64,000 nt of DNA from Schistocerca nitens (taxonomy: Eukaryota; Arthropoda; Insecta; Orthoptera; Acrididae): NCBI RefSeq assembly GCF_023898315.1, contig NC_064619.1:342041650-342105649 (forward strand), given 5' to 3'. Below the pieces are notes generated by a model. It was not told where the DNA came from. It saw nothing but the letters and a program-made list of their open reading frames with translations, and ran no database searches. Below are positions 45,155 through 56,541 of the stretch, piece by piece; position 1 is the stretch's first letter, and each line of letters starts with the position of its first letter. Made by a program: the position numbers and the translations under genes.

Positions 45155-45524
45155 ACAGGTGTACCAGTTTCTTTGGCTGCAGTGTACAACGTGTTGTACT
45201 TTTACAGTCCCTGCGTTGTTTTGTGTCATTGTTTTTTTTGCCGTTCTCTGTGGCCTAATGGGATACAATACTACCCTCTACGACAGTAGAAGACATTAAG
45301 AGAGTGAACTATAATTTTCTCTAAGGATTGCAAAATTTGCTTACAGGAAAATGAAAAGCTCTGAAGAATAAGGTAAGCTAATTCATTTTGTTTATATACG
45401 CTAAAAGGTAAAAAAAATCAAGTAATTTCTATGTGAAATGTATATAGGTATGTAGATATCAAGTATCGGTGATTTCTCTAATAATGAGATTATCACTGTA
45501 ATTAATTTTCATTTCCATAGATGA

Positions 45525-46470
45525 AAGATTGCAGTTACAGGAGTCGAGGGGCATGAAAGGGAAGCAGTGGTTGGGAAGGGAGTGAGACAGGATTGTAGCC
45601 TATCCCCGATGTTATTCAATCTGTATACTGAGCAAGCAATAAAGGAAACAAAAGAAAAGTTCGGAGTAGGTATTGAAATCCATGGAGAAAAAATAAAAAC
45701 TTTGAGGTTCGCCGATGACATTGTAATTCTGTCAGAGACAGCAAAGGACTTGGAAGAGCAGTTGAACGGAATGGACAGTGTCTTGAAAGGAGAGTATAAG
45801 AGGAACATCAACAAAAGCAAAACGAGGATAATGGAATGTAGTCGAATTAAGTCGGGTGATTAGGAAATGAGACACTTAAAGTAGTAAAGGAGTTTTGCTA
45901 TTTCGGGAGCAAAATAACTGATGATGGTCGAAGTAGATAAGATATAAAATGTAGACTGGCAATGGCAAGGAAAGCGTTTCTGAAGAAGAGAAATTTGTTA
46001 ACATCGAATATAGATTTAAGGGTCAGGAAGTCGTTTCTGAAAGTATTTGTATGGAGTGTAGCCATGTATGGAAGTGAAACAAGAACGATAAATAGTTTGG
46101 ACAAGAAGAGAATAGAAGCTTTCGAAATGTGGTGCTACAGAAGAATGCTGAAGATTAGATGGGTAGATCACATAACTAATGAGGAGGAAATGAATAGAAT
46201 TGGGAGAAGAGGAGTTTGTGGCACAACTTGACTAGAAGAAGGGATCAGTTGTTAGGACGTGTTCTGAGACATCGAGGTATCACCAATTTAGTATTGGAGG
46301 GCAGCGTGTAGAGTAAAAATCGTAGAGGGAGACCAAGAGATGAATACACTAAGCAGATTCAGAAGGATGTAGGTTGCAGTAGGTACTGGGAGATGAAGGG
46401 GCTTGCACAGGATAGAGTAGCACGGAGAGCTGCATCAAACCAGTCTCAGGACTGAAGACCACAACAACAA
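45525..46470 (+). mobile_element. RTE-like LINE, 5'-truncated, frameshifted
   Basis: 45567-45863 encodes GVRQDCSLSPMLFNLYTEQA and KTLRFADDIVILSE: the reverse transcriptase finger motif and the FADD catalytic site, both intact. After a stop near 45861, 45962-46231 encodes ARKAFLKKRNLLTSNIDLRV, VWSVAMYGSETRTI and AFEMWCYRRMLKIRWVDHIT, the typical C-terminus. The 3' end reads GACTGAAGACCACAACAACAAC. The exact clade (RTE versus a related group) is not certain. Confidence 0.85.
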
Positions 46471-46479
46471 CAGATTAAA

Positions 46480-47105
46480 GATGTCTTTGCCATTGAGACA
46501 CCAGGTGTGGAATTAAGTTTTTGAAAAACAACTCATACAGTAATGTACAACTGCGTGCCAGTTTTCACCTCGTGTAGCCATTCTCGCTGGTGGAACATCG
46601 TTCCTGAAAATGTGACGAAAATAATATCTCGTGAGACACTAAATCTTAAAAAGGGTTTACCCAATAGTTCCGCAGCATAATGGCCCAGGCTCTAGCCCTG
46701 TAAGCTACAGGTCGCGCGTGTTCAGTACTTATAGAACGGTAATTTTTTAAATTCTTATAAAAATGATTGTTGTGTTTATTTGTATTCTTTTAATTTAGTT
46801 TTAAAATATAATTATTTTCTTAAATTTCATTTCTGATCCTTGAATACCTCATTTTAACCATTATATTAAGTTTAACATTTTGTACAAGTGCGAAAAGAAT
46901 TTATTTTACAAATGTTTGTATGACAGTAACCATCCAAAGAACGTACATATGGTTTTCGGACCAAAGTAAAGTGCTGTTTTAGTTTACGTCCTAATCTCGA
47001 AGGCCCAAAAGAAAGCAAGGGCCTTTTCTTAAAGTCTGCTACGGTCTCCGCAATGGCTTACTCCTGCACTGAGAGGCAGATGCGTATATGTGATTTAGTT
47101 TCTGG
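46480..47105. other. No recognised feature
   Basis: AT-rich spacer. Confidence 0.4.
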
Positions 47106-47117
47106 GAAACTTCCGGA

Positions 47118-47320
47118 GACGGCCGGCCTCGGTGGCCGAGCGGTTCTAGGCGCTTCAGTCCGGAAATGCGCGACTGCCACGGTCGCAGGTTCGAATCCTG
47201 CCTCGAGCATGGATGTGTGTGATGTCCTTATGTTAGTTAGGTTTAAGTAGTTCTAAGTTCTAGGGGATTGATGACCTCAGATGTTAAGTCCCTTAGTGCT
47301 CAGAGCTATTTGAACCATTT
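47118..47320 (+). mobile_element. SINE family 1
   Basis: Complete head, body and tail. Target duplications GAAACTTCCGGA at 47106-47117 and 47321-47332. Confidence 0.95.
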
Positions 47321-48017
47321 GAAACTTCCGGAAAATGCTAATAAAAATCGACAACTACCGTTCGGGCCCAAATGTGAGACTCACTTTTCTCCAAAATTCT
47401 GACACGACAAATCAGGGTGTGGCTTATCGACGTGATCCTACAACTAGCGATGTTTTTTAGCGCCATAGAAAGCTGAACGTGAATGCTCATTCTTTAGTTC
47501 GAAATGGAGCAACAGTATCGCTAATCTCCTTACGAAGAACTACTCATTAGCACAATCAATGCCAAAGGATTTTACTGAGAAACTCGTCAACTTCGTGCCA
47601 CACATACTCGAAATCCGGCAGCGGCATTTCCAGCGGTTACAACAGATCAGGAACGCCGAAGGGACTCCAGTCTTTTGGAACTTCCAAGCAATGCGACATT
47701 AGATTATAAAGGGACGAAAAGTATCTCATAAAGATGATCTGGAGATGAAAAGGACAAAAAAGTACCGTGATGTTAGCATTTACAGAAGAGTGAGGAAAGC
47801 TTTCCGTATGTTTTTCTTAAGCGTGGAACATTGTCCAAGGAAAATTTCCCCAAGAGTTCCGTGCTTCGTTAATGAGGGACTGTCTAGCTGCCGCAGACCT
47901 GGTGAACTGCTCAGTAAGAGAACTGTGCTAGTGTTGGCTGCATTTAAAGGTCACCTCTCACCTGAAATAGAGAACGGAGTTGCTGCGTTGAAGACAGAGT
48001 TAGTTTTTGTACCTGAA

Positions 48018-48435
48018 AAATAGTTCAAATGGCTCTAAGCACTATGGGACTTAACATCTGAGGTTCAAAATGGTTCAAATGGCTCTGAGCACTATGGGTC
48101 TTAACTTCTGAGGTCATCAGTCCCCTAGAACTTAGAACTACTTAAACCTAACTAACCTAAGGACAACACACACATCCATGCCCGAGGCAGGATTCGAACC
48201 TGCGACCGTAGCGGTCGCGCGGTTCCAGACTGTAGCGCCTATAACCGCTCGGCCACACCGGCCGGCACATCTGAGGTCATCAGTCCCCTAGACTTAGAAC
48301 TACTTAAACCTAACTAACCTAAGGACATCACACATAGCCATGCCCGAGGCAGCATTCGAACCTGCGACCGTAGCAACAGCGAGGTTCCGGACTGAAGCGC
48401 CTAGAACCACTCGGCCACAGGGGCCGGCCTTTTTA
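48018..48435 (-). mobile_element. SINE family 1 (outer), interrupted by another SINE family 1
   Basis: The outer copy is split after 48064 and resumes at about 48267. Short target duplications TACCTGAA at 48010-48017 and 48436-48443 lie in the pogo-like reading frame. Confidence 0.88.
48065..48266 (-). mobile_element. SINE family 1 (inner), nested in a SINE
   Basis: Target duplications ACATCTGAGGT at 48054-48064 and 48267-48277 come from the outer SINE body, proving a SINE-into-SINE insertion. Confidence 0.95.
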
Positions 48436-48537
48436 TACCTGAAGATACGACTTTAAAACTTCAGATGCTTGATGATGTCCTGAATAAACTATTTGATAAT
48501 CGTCTCCGAAAACACTACTCCTGTTGGCTCTTAGAAG

Positions 48538-48771
48538 TGTTTAACGTTCCGTCGACAGCGGGGTCATTGGAGACGGAGCGCAAGCTCGGATTAGGGAAGG
48601 ATGGGGAAGGAAATCGATCGTGCAATTTCAAAGGAACTGTCCCGGCATTTATCTAAAGCGATTTAGGGAAATCACAGCAAACCTAAATCAGGATGGCCGG
48701 ACGCGGGTTTGAACCGTCGTCCTCCAGAATGTGAGTCCAGTGTGCTAACCACTGCGCCACCTCTCTCGGTT
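48538..48771 (-). mobile_element. SINE family 4
   Basis: Minus-strand head CCGAGAGAGGTGGCGCAGTG, B box GGTTCAAACCC, then CATCCTGATTTAGG. Probable target duplications CTCTTAGAA at 48529-48537 and 48772-48780. Confidence 0.88.
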
Positions 48772-49060
48772 CTCTTAGAAAGGTTCATGTACCAACTCCA
48801 GCTGGCAAGATTAACGTGCCATCTGTCAGCTTTCAGCCTCATGTGTGAGTGGATTCTCTATTCGTAGCGTACAACATCACCAGACCCTATTATCGAAGGC
48901 TTAAGAAAGTGTCCTCGTTGGCAGCGAGGAGAGCGTACTTTGGGACAAGAGCAACGAAAATACTGACAGTGATGATGCAACTACCAGTAATGAAGTTAAC
49001 TGTAACGTCAGTGAAGGCTGTGATTAGAAGTCTGGTACTTCTGTGTAATCTATCCACATG

Positions 49061-50254
49061 ACAACACAAAAATGTTTGATCAAGAGTGACCCTATTGTGA
49101 ACAGCTTTTGGAAATGGGTGATATGGCATAAATTTTTCCTCACTGAATTTTTTGCTCCCTACTCCCTCAATATGAAGGCTGCGGCATTTATTCTGGTACG
49201 GTTAATTCGAAACTATTGATGGTGGGACAATTCTGTAGAGATGAAAAATTGTAAAGATGATGTGCGTTTACTAAATCTGTCTGAATGTCTGAAATGAAGT
49301 GATGGTCAAAAACTTATTGGAGATTTCGTACAGGACACTTACAATTAGTGACAACTACAGTAGAGTGAATACGAAACAGGATGTCACAGCAAGTGGTGAT
49401 TAGTTAAGGTGCGATAAAAACACGTGTGACATGGACACTGTCCGCTGTCATTCCTGCAGTACGTCACGCCATGTACACTAAGTGACTCGGTGTTTGTTCT
49501 GTTCCTGATGGTCTGTTTGTCGACTGCGACGCTAACGCCTTTCATTACGCAGCTGAATCCGTCCCGATACCATCTCAGCCGCAATTACGCCCATGGGTGT
49601 GATGTCACAATGTACATTCTGAGAACGAGTGGCTGCTAATTTCTGCTTTAGAGCTCGTCAATGATCCGATAACATCGAAGGAAGCTCTGGAAAGACAATT
49701 GTTCTACGACTGAGTTTTGTGGCGAATAGGACAGTAATTCACTTTCTGTCATATATCTGGTCTATAACGTCCACAACTCTTAAGCCGAAGCACCCTCATG
49801 ATAAGTGTTTACGTATGGATGCCTAGTAACGGAAATGGAGGTGGAAGCGGTATGCTTGATAGAATAAATTTATTGATGAAGAACACACGCAGCCACAAAT
49901 ACTTTTAAAAAAGCTTTATTTCGATGCTGTAAACGGTTTCAAGCTATTATGCCCTCCTCAAATGGATAACGTTTCTGACTACATTTATATTTTCATCAGC
50001 AGCATTTTGTCGACTCCTGCACTGCACAACAATATTTGAATGCTTAGCGCCAGTTCATATGTTGTTTCGATAGTGAAAATATGCTTATGTACTTGAATTT
50101 GATTAGGCATAACGTGAAACAATTGTATACACTTGAATATGTACCAGTGGGCGGCGCTTTTTCTTACTTTGGTTCTTACGCTTTTTAAGGACAACGTGTA
50201 ACTGTTGCAGCAGAAATAAGACATATACATTACCTATTCAAAAGGTCCTGGACA
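49061..50254. other. No recognised feature
   Basis: About 1.2 kb with open frames of at most about 80 codons; nothing identifiable. Confidence 0.4.
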
Positions 50255-50607
50255 CCCCTATGTAATGCGGATTTGACCTCCAGATGTCACGAGAGGCGGA
50301 CCCACCACTACGAAAGGAAGCCGTGTTGTCCATAGAGAAGCAGTAACGGCGGTACGTGTCAGTCAGAAAAGATGAGTGACTTCGAATGCCGACTCTTCAT
50401 TGGATGTCACCCGAATAACAAATACATCAGGAATATTTCAACCTTCTAAAGCTGCCCTAGTCAACTGTCGGTAATGTGGTTGTGAGGTGGAAACGCGAAA
50501 TATCTACCACAGATTAACCAAGACAAGGTAGTCCTAATGTTCTACGGGCAGTGGTTGTAAAAAATCACATGAAATCTATGGAAGGAATCACTCCAGATTC
50601 CAAAATA

Positions 50608-52029
50608 CACTCCTGGAAATTGAAATAAGAACACCGTGAATTCATTGTCCCAGGAAGGGGAAACTTTATTGACACATTCCTGGGGTCAGATACATCACAT
50701 GATCACACTGACAGAACCACAGGCACATAGACACAGGCAACAGAGCATGCACAATGTCGGCACTAGTACAGTGTATATCCACCTTTCGCAGCAATGCAGG
50801 CTGCTGGTCTCCCATGGAGACGATCGTAGAGATGCTGGATGTAGTCCTGTGGAACGGCTTGCCATGCCATTTCCACCTGGCGCCTCAGTTGGACCAGCGT
50901 TCGTGCTGGGCGTGCAGACCGCGTGAGACGACGCTTCATCCAGTCCCAAACATGCTCAATGGGGGACAGATCCGGAGATCTTGCTGGCCAGGGTAGTTGA
51001 CTTACACCTTCTAGAGCACGTTGGGTGGCACGGGATACATGCGGACGTGCATTGTCCTGTTGGAACAGCAAGTTCCCTTACCGGTCTAGGAATGGTAGAA
51101 CGATGGGTTCGATGACGGTTTGGATGTACCGTGCACTATTCAGTGTCCCCTCGACGATCACCAGTGGTGTACGGCCAGTGTAGGAGATCGCTCCCCACAC
51201 CATGATGCCGGGTGTTGGCCCTGTGTGCCTCGGTCGTATGCAGTCCTGATTGTGGCGCTCACCTGCACGGCGCCAAACACGCATACGACCATCATTGGCA
51301 CCAAGGCAGAAGCGACTCTCATCGCTGAAGACGACACGTCTCCATTCGTCCCTCCATTCACGCCTGTCGCGACACCACTGGAGGCGGGCTGCACGATGTT
51401 GGGGCGTGAGCGGAAGACGGCCTAACGGTGTGCGGGACCGTAGCCCAGCTTCATGGAGACGGTTGCGAATGGTCCTCGCCGATACCGCAGGAGCAACAGT
51501 GTCCCTAATTTGCTGGGAAGTGGCGGTGCGGTCCCCTACGGCACTGCGTAGGATCCTACGGTCTTGGCGTGCATCCGTGCGTCGCTGCGGTCCGGTCCCA
51601 GGTCGACGGGCACGTGCACCTTCCGCCGACCACTGGCGACAACATCGATGTACTGTGGAGACCTCACGCCCCACGTGTTGAGCAATTCGGCGGTACGTCC
51701 ACCCGGCCTCCCGCATGCCCACTATACGCCCTCGCTCAAAGTCCGTCAACTGCACATACGGTTCACGTCCACGCTGTCGCGGCATGCTACCAGTATTAAA
51801 GACTGCGATGGAGCTCCGTATGCCACGGCAAACTGGCTGACACTGACGGCGGCGGTGCACAAATGCTGCGCAGCTAGCGCCATTCGACGGCCAACACCGC
51901 GGTTCCTGGTGAGTCCGCTGTGCCGTGCGTGTGATCATTGCTTGTACAGCCCTCTCGCAGTGTCCGGAGTAAGTATGGTGGGTCTGACACACCGGTGTCA
52001 ATGTGTTCTTTTTTCCATTTCCAGGAGTG
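50608..52029 (-). mobile_element. Tc1-like transposon family A, copy 3 (1422 bp)
   Basis: Same ends and exact length as copies 1 and 2, flanked by TA at 50606-50607 and 52030-52031. It is nearly identical to copy 1, with scattered substitutions. Inserted in an older Tc1 of another family. Confidence 0.95.
50763..51785 (-). pseudogene. Tc1-like transposase with one nonsense codon (Q236 to stop)
   Basis: The 340-codon frame of family A has one stop at 51078-51080, where CAA for Q236 became TAA. That is just before the second catalytic aspartate (D244). Both halves are otherwise open; D155, D244 and E277 codons are all present. The truncated product (235 residues) would keep the DNA-binding half. 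The position differs from that in copy 2, so the two copies were disabled independently. Confidence 0.93.
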
Positions 52030-52125
52030 TATTACTAAGAGTTCACATAGCACAATGTGTCAACCACATGGGGTTGAAAAGAGTGAGGTACAGTGGTCCA
52101 GTAGCCTCGTAAGCCAATAGGGGTC

Positions 52126-53026
52126 GGAACATGACCCCTAATGTGGTGGGAGGGTTGGCTGATGGCAAATCTGGATGAAGTTCCGCCTACACACCTAAAT
52201 ATGACCTTCGCGTGTGGTAGTGACTGGAATCATACGGTGAACCGTCCACAAAACGTTACTGCTTATGTTCATTATTCATGTCAGTTACAAGGATGGAGCC
52301 ATATTCGAAGGGACGGTTATTGGCCTAAGTGGCACAGGTAGCCACATGCTTCTGGCTTGTCAGAGTCAGCATTTCGCCCTCCTAGCAGACAATGCTTGCG
52401 GGAAGCCACAGTTGCTGACATCTGCTCATACAGAGAATCCTGATGCAAGCAATGAACCGTCATCTCCTCATGGCTCGGCTGCTCCGTCGCTGCAGCAACA
52501 ACCTGTTGGAGCAGTATCTTGTTGCACACATGACATTGAAGAAAGGTGAGGAACGGCTTCAGCAGATTGCAAGGAACACAGTCAAAGTACTTTTGCGCTA
52601 TTGTTGGTATCTTGGTGCTTATTTGTTCAAGTTGTGTCATAGTGTTATATGCAAAGGTGCATTAAGTGAAGAATTTATCAGGACATAGTGAGCGTTGAGT
52701 AAACGGTTTTATGACGACTATTGCACTTTGGGCTGTGCTAACTTAATACTACATAGTGCATGCGAGGCGTTTTAAAGTGAATATTGCATCACAAAGTAAA
52801 CCGGTTACTATCAGTACGTGTAGTGTTTGCAATTGTGAACAAGTTAAATGGAATTTAAAATCTTGTTGCAACAATGGACCTGTTCCGTACTCTGTCGTTT
52901 TACATTGATTCAGGATGGATCTAGTTACTGAACCTGTAGTTCATTCATGTGTATTGTGAATTCTATATTCTCTTGCATGAATAAATTTTTTGTATAATTA
53001 TGTAACTGGTGTACTGATGACTTATA
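52126..53026. other. No recognised feature
   Basis: Contains overlapping open frames of up to 107 codons (52265-52640) without a recognisable domain. It is not obviously part of the flanking transposons. Confidence 0.35.
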
Positions 53027-53365
53027 CAGGGTGGTCCATTGATAGTGACCGGGCCAAATATCTCACGAAATAAGCATCAAACGAAAAAACTTCAAAGAAC
53101 GAAACTCGTGTAGCTTGAAGGGGGAAACCAGATGGCGCTATGGTTGGCCCGCTAGATGGCGCTGCCATAGGTCAAACGGATATCAACTGCGTTTTTTAAA
53201 ACAGGAACCCCCGTTTTTCATTACATATTAGTGTAGTACGTAAAGAAATATGAATGTTTTAGTTGGACCACGCTTTTCGCTTTGTGATAGATGGCATATA
53301 AGTACGTGGTATCACGTAACATTCCACCAGTGCGGACGGTACTTGCTTCGTGATACATTACCCGC

Positions 53366-54599
53366 GTTGGACCGTTAACCAATTGCGGAAAAGGTCGATA
53401 TCATGTTGATGTATAGCTATTGTGATCAAAATGCGTGTGCTATGTATGCTGCTCGGTATCCTGGACATCATCCAAGTGTCCGGACCGTTCGCCGGATAGT
53501 TACATTATTTAAGGAAACAGGAAGTGTTCAGCCGCATGTGAAACGTCAACCACGACCTGCAACAAATGATGATGCCAAAGTAGGTGTTTTAGCTGCTGTC
53601 GCGGCTAATCCGCACATCAGTAGCACACAAATTGCGCGAGAATCAGGAATCTCAAAAACTTCGGTGTTGAGAATGTTACATCAACATCGATTGCACCCGT
53701 ACCATATTTCTATACAAAAGGAATTGCATGGTGACGACTTTGAACGTCGTGTACAGTTCTGCCACTGGGCACAAGAGAAATTACGGGACGATGACAGATT
53801 TTTTTGCAACCGTTCTATTTAGCGACGAAACGTCATTCACCAACAGCGGTAACGTAAACCGGCATAATATGCACTATTGGGCAACGGAAAATCCACGATG
53901 GCTGCGACAAGTGAAACATCAGCGACCTTGGCGGGTTAATGTATGGTGCGGCATTATGGGAGGAAGGATATTAGGCCCCCATTTTATCGATGGCAGTCTA
54001 AATGGTGCAATGTATGCTGATTTCCTACGTAATGTTCTACCGATGTTACTACAAGATGTTTCACTGCATGACGGATTGGCGATGTACTTCCAACATGATG
54101 GATGTCGGCACATAGCTCGCGTGCGGTTGAAACGGTATTGAATAGCATATTTCATGACAGGTGGATTGGCCCGCAATTTCACCGGATCTGACGTCCCCGA
54201 ATTTCTTTCTGTGGCGAACGTTGAAGGATATTTGCTATCGTGATCCACCGACAACACCTGACAACATGCGTCAGCGCATTGTCAATGCATGTGCGAACAT
54301 TACGCAAGGCGGACTACTCGCTGTTGAGAGGAATGTCGGTACACGTATTGCTAAATGCATTGAGGTTAGTTCAAATGGTTCAAATGGCTCTGAGCAATAA
54401 CTTCTGAGGTCATCAGTCCCCTAGACCTTAGAACCACCTAACTAACCTAAGGACACCACACACATCCATGCCCGAGGCAGTATTCTAACCTGCGACCGTA
54501 GCGGTCGCGCGGTTCCAGACTGTAGCGCCTAGAACCGCTCGGCCACCCCGGCCGCCCATTGAGGTTGACGGACATCATTTTGAGCATTTATTGCGGTAA
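53366..54599 (+). pseudogene. Mariner-like transposase, frameshifted, third catalytic D replaced
   Basis: Three frames in order. 53403-53822: HPSVRTVRRIVTLFKETGSV and STQIARESGISKTSVLRMLH (paired-type DNA-binding helices). 53728-54141: VLFSDETSFTNSGNVNRHNM (first D), NVWCGIMGG, FQHDGCRHIA (second D). 54161-54400: ISPDLTSPNFFLW. Relatives have PDFFLW or LDFFLW, so the third catalytic D is N here. A SINE then splits the last codons. Indels lie near 53805 (T-run) and 54110. The likely original start near 53366 is TTG and is followed by a stop. Confidence 0.88.
54368..54556 (-). mobile_element. SINE family 1, small internal deletion
   Basis: Lacks the CACTATGGGACT segment of the tail. Target duplications CATTGAGGTT at 54358-54367 and 54557-54566, inside the mariner-like transposase. 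Confidence 0.95.
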
Positions 54600-55061
54600 T
54601 GTGGTATTTACAGGTAATCACGCTGTAACAGCATGCGTTCTCAGAAATGATAAGTTCACAAAGGTATATGTATCACATCGGAACAACCGAAATAAAATGT
54701 TCAAACGTACCTACGTTCTGTATTTTAATTTAAAAAAACCTACCTGTTACCAACTGTTCGCCTAAAATTGTGAGCCATATGTTTGTGACTATTATAGCAC
54801 CATCTATCACAAAGCGAAAAAAGTGACCCAACTAAAACATTCATATTTCTTTACGTACTACTCGAATATGTAATAAAAAATGGGGGTCCTACTTAAAAAA
54901 AACGCAGTTGATATCCGTTTGACCTATGGCAGCGCCATCTAGTGAGTCAACCATAGCGCCATCTGGTTTCCACCTTCAAGCTAGACATGTTTCGTTCTTT
55001 GTAGTTTTTTCGTTATTTCGTGACATATTTGGCCCGGTCACGATCAATGGATCACCCTGTA

Positions 55062-55685
55062 TGTAAGGATGGGTAGTTGAGTAGTACACTGGTAGTTGAT
55101 GTCTTGGAGATTGGAGTATAGCTAGTAGTAGGCAGGCAAGAAGTAGCTGGTAGCGATATTACTCGGTTTTCTATTATAGAGAAGTAAATATTTTCTGGTA
55201 TAATGAGTTACTATTATCATAAATATTAAAGACCGAAGGTCATAAATTTTAAAGTGTTGCGTCATTATTTATGTTGCCTGTGTGTGCCAGATTTTATTGT
55301 TTTATATTAATTATTGTTATTATTTCAACAAGTTGTTTTGCGTTGTTCAAGCCCCACTGAAGTTTATTCGGACCTCAAGGAATCTTTTCTTTACAAAAGT
55401 GTTTTTTATCTTGTTAAATCAGTATTTGCATGGGAAGTGTTGATTAAAATATTCAGCCCCACGTATTCACAACCCTCAGTCCGAGCCTCTCTCCATCTAC
55501 ATCCCACGCTACACCAGACAACATGCCTTTGAAACCTCACTCCTGTGAAACTACATACGGCACTTTCACACTCAAGAGATTGGTTAGTAGTGTCTCTTAT
55601 TCTCTTTACTTCAACCCTAATTAAAGATTGACAGCTTCTTGCAACACCATGCTCCCTTGCAATTCCCCTCACCCAAAACTAGTTC
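55062..55685. other. No recognised feature
   Basis: AT-rich; short frames only. Confidence 0.35.
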
Positions 55686-55690
55686 CATGT

Positions 55691-56541
55691 TCACTGTGGA
55701 ACTTTACTGCGTGAAGTGCGTGTTAATGATTTCGTCGGCAGTTTATTTAATCCTACCCTCGCAACAGGAGAACCTTGAGGCGGTATGTCACTGTCATTAT
55801 TATCTCTCGGTTGAAGAACAATTACACGATATTTTCTCTTACCTTCAGTATGTGTAACATAGCAAGTACCATTAGCTTTACGCACCTCCTGACTTTCAGG
55901 TACATAAGCCTGATAGGATTAAGCCTTGTCTGGCCGATCAATAGTCTTGAAACACGTTTCCTCTTTCTTCTCCTCCTCCTTCTCCCATTCTGAGAAGGCA
56001 GTGCCACCACTGGTGGCAACGAAGCTGCATCCTTCACCAATAAAAGCGTGCCGCGCGGAGTGGCCGAGCGGTTCGAGGCACCATGTCACCGATTGCGCGG
56101 TCCCTCCCGCCGGTGGTTCGAGTCCTCCCTCGGGCATTGGTGTGTGTGTTGTTCTTAGCTTAAATTAGTTTAAGTAGTGTGTAAGTCTAGGAGCCGATGA
56201 CCTCAGCAGATTGGTCCCTTGGGAATTCACACACGTTGGAACGTTGGAAATAAAAGCGTCTGTACCACTTCGTTATCCACAACAATCGCAACATAAACAG
56301 CCTCCTGTGCCTCATTCACAGTATCCACAACAAAATTACTGTCTGCAGTTCCACTGTGCACGACACAGAAATTATTGGCACATTGCACTTCTGGCCCAGG
56401 CTCCACTGCTTTTACACAACAGCCACCATTACCCAGCGGGGTAGATAGTACTACACCTAAATCGGTATCACCGATGTCCCTATTCACAAGCTTATTTACT
56501 TCAGTATAGCAAACATTCGTTTCGTCTAGCACTACAGGGAA
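55691..56541 (-). pseudogene. Unassigned coding-like region interrupted by a SINE
   Basis: The minus-strand frame from 56541 to the SINE encodes an acidic, non-repetitive stretch (VLDETNVCYTEVNKLVNRD, CCVKAVEPGPEVQC). The SINE plus one copy of its target duplication is 210 bp, a multiple of three. Reading across its removal keeps the frame open to 55822, about 170 codons in all. A second frame (55691-55885) that also looks protein-like (NGTCYVTHTEGKRKYRV) overlaps the end. I recognise no domain. It could be a retroelement gag-like remnant or a host fragment. Confidence 0.35.
56050..56248 (+). mobile_element. SINE family 2
   Basis: Complete head (GCGCGGAGTGGCCGAGCGGT, B box GGTTCGAGTCC), body and end. 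Target duplications AATAAAAGCGT at 56039-56049 and 56249-56259. Confidence 0.95.

Larger units (their letters stand above)
43817..45184 (+). mobile_element. Tc1-like relic, family D, copy 3, with a SINE in its left end
   Basis: The left end CACTCAAGCACCAAAGAAATTGG is preceded by TA (43815-43816). The right end CCAGTTTCTTTGGCTGCAGTG is followed by TA (45185-45186). Without the SINE and its duplication the element is about 1154 bp. Confidence 0.9.
47480..49060 (+). pseudogene. Pogo/Tigger-like DDE transposase relic, cut by three SINEs
   Basis: Block 1 (from about 47559): MPKDFTEKLVNFVPHILEIRQ and IRNAEGTPVFWN, where pogo-family proteins have NADQTPVFFD. Block 2 (47745-48009): ISPRVPCFVNEG, RRPGELLSKRTVLVLAAFKGHLSPEI, LKTELVFVPEK (relatives: LLVLDAFRGHL, VIPGG.T). 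Block 3 after the SINE pair: TLKLQMLDDVLNKLFDNRLRKHYSCWL (relatives: LQPLDV.VNKPFK). Block 4 after another SINE: EWIL and SPDPIIEGLRKC in a shifted frame. The order matches the catalytic domain of pogo-like transposases. The aspartate of NAD is E and that of LVLDAF is A, so it is dead. Confidence 0.75.
50255..52125 (+). mobile_element. Older Tc1 relic, family E, split by Tc1 copy 3
   Basis: The left part 50255-50607 has the end-like CAAAAGGTCCTGGACACCCC, then plus-strand MSDFECRLFIGCH-like sequence, a degenerate helix-turn-helix (STVGNVVVRWKRE) and VVVKNHMKSMEGIT. The right part 52030-52125 continues with TKSSHSTMC and LKRVRYSGP. Together they give the N-terminal third of a Tc1 transposase; the rest is lost. 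The family A Tc1 sits between them at TA. Confidence 0.65.
53027..55059 (+). mobile_element. Mariner-like element with ~270-bp terminal inverted repeats
   Basis: Starts CAGGGTGGTCCATTGATAG and ends with the complement CGATCAATGGATCACCCTG, flanked by TA (53025-53026 and 55060-55061). The inverted repeats run to about 53294 on the left and start near 54795 on the right, about 10 times the length of the family A Tc1 ends. Total length is 2033 bp including a SINE; about 1834 bp without the SINE and its duplication. It carries a broken plus-strand transposase. Confidence 0.9.
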
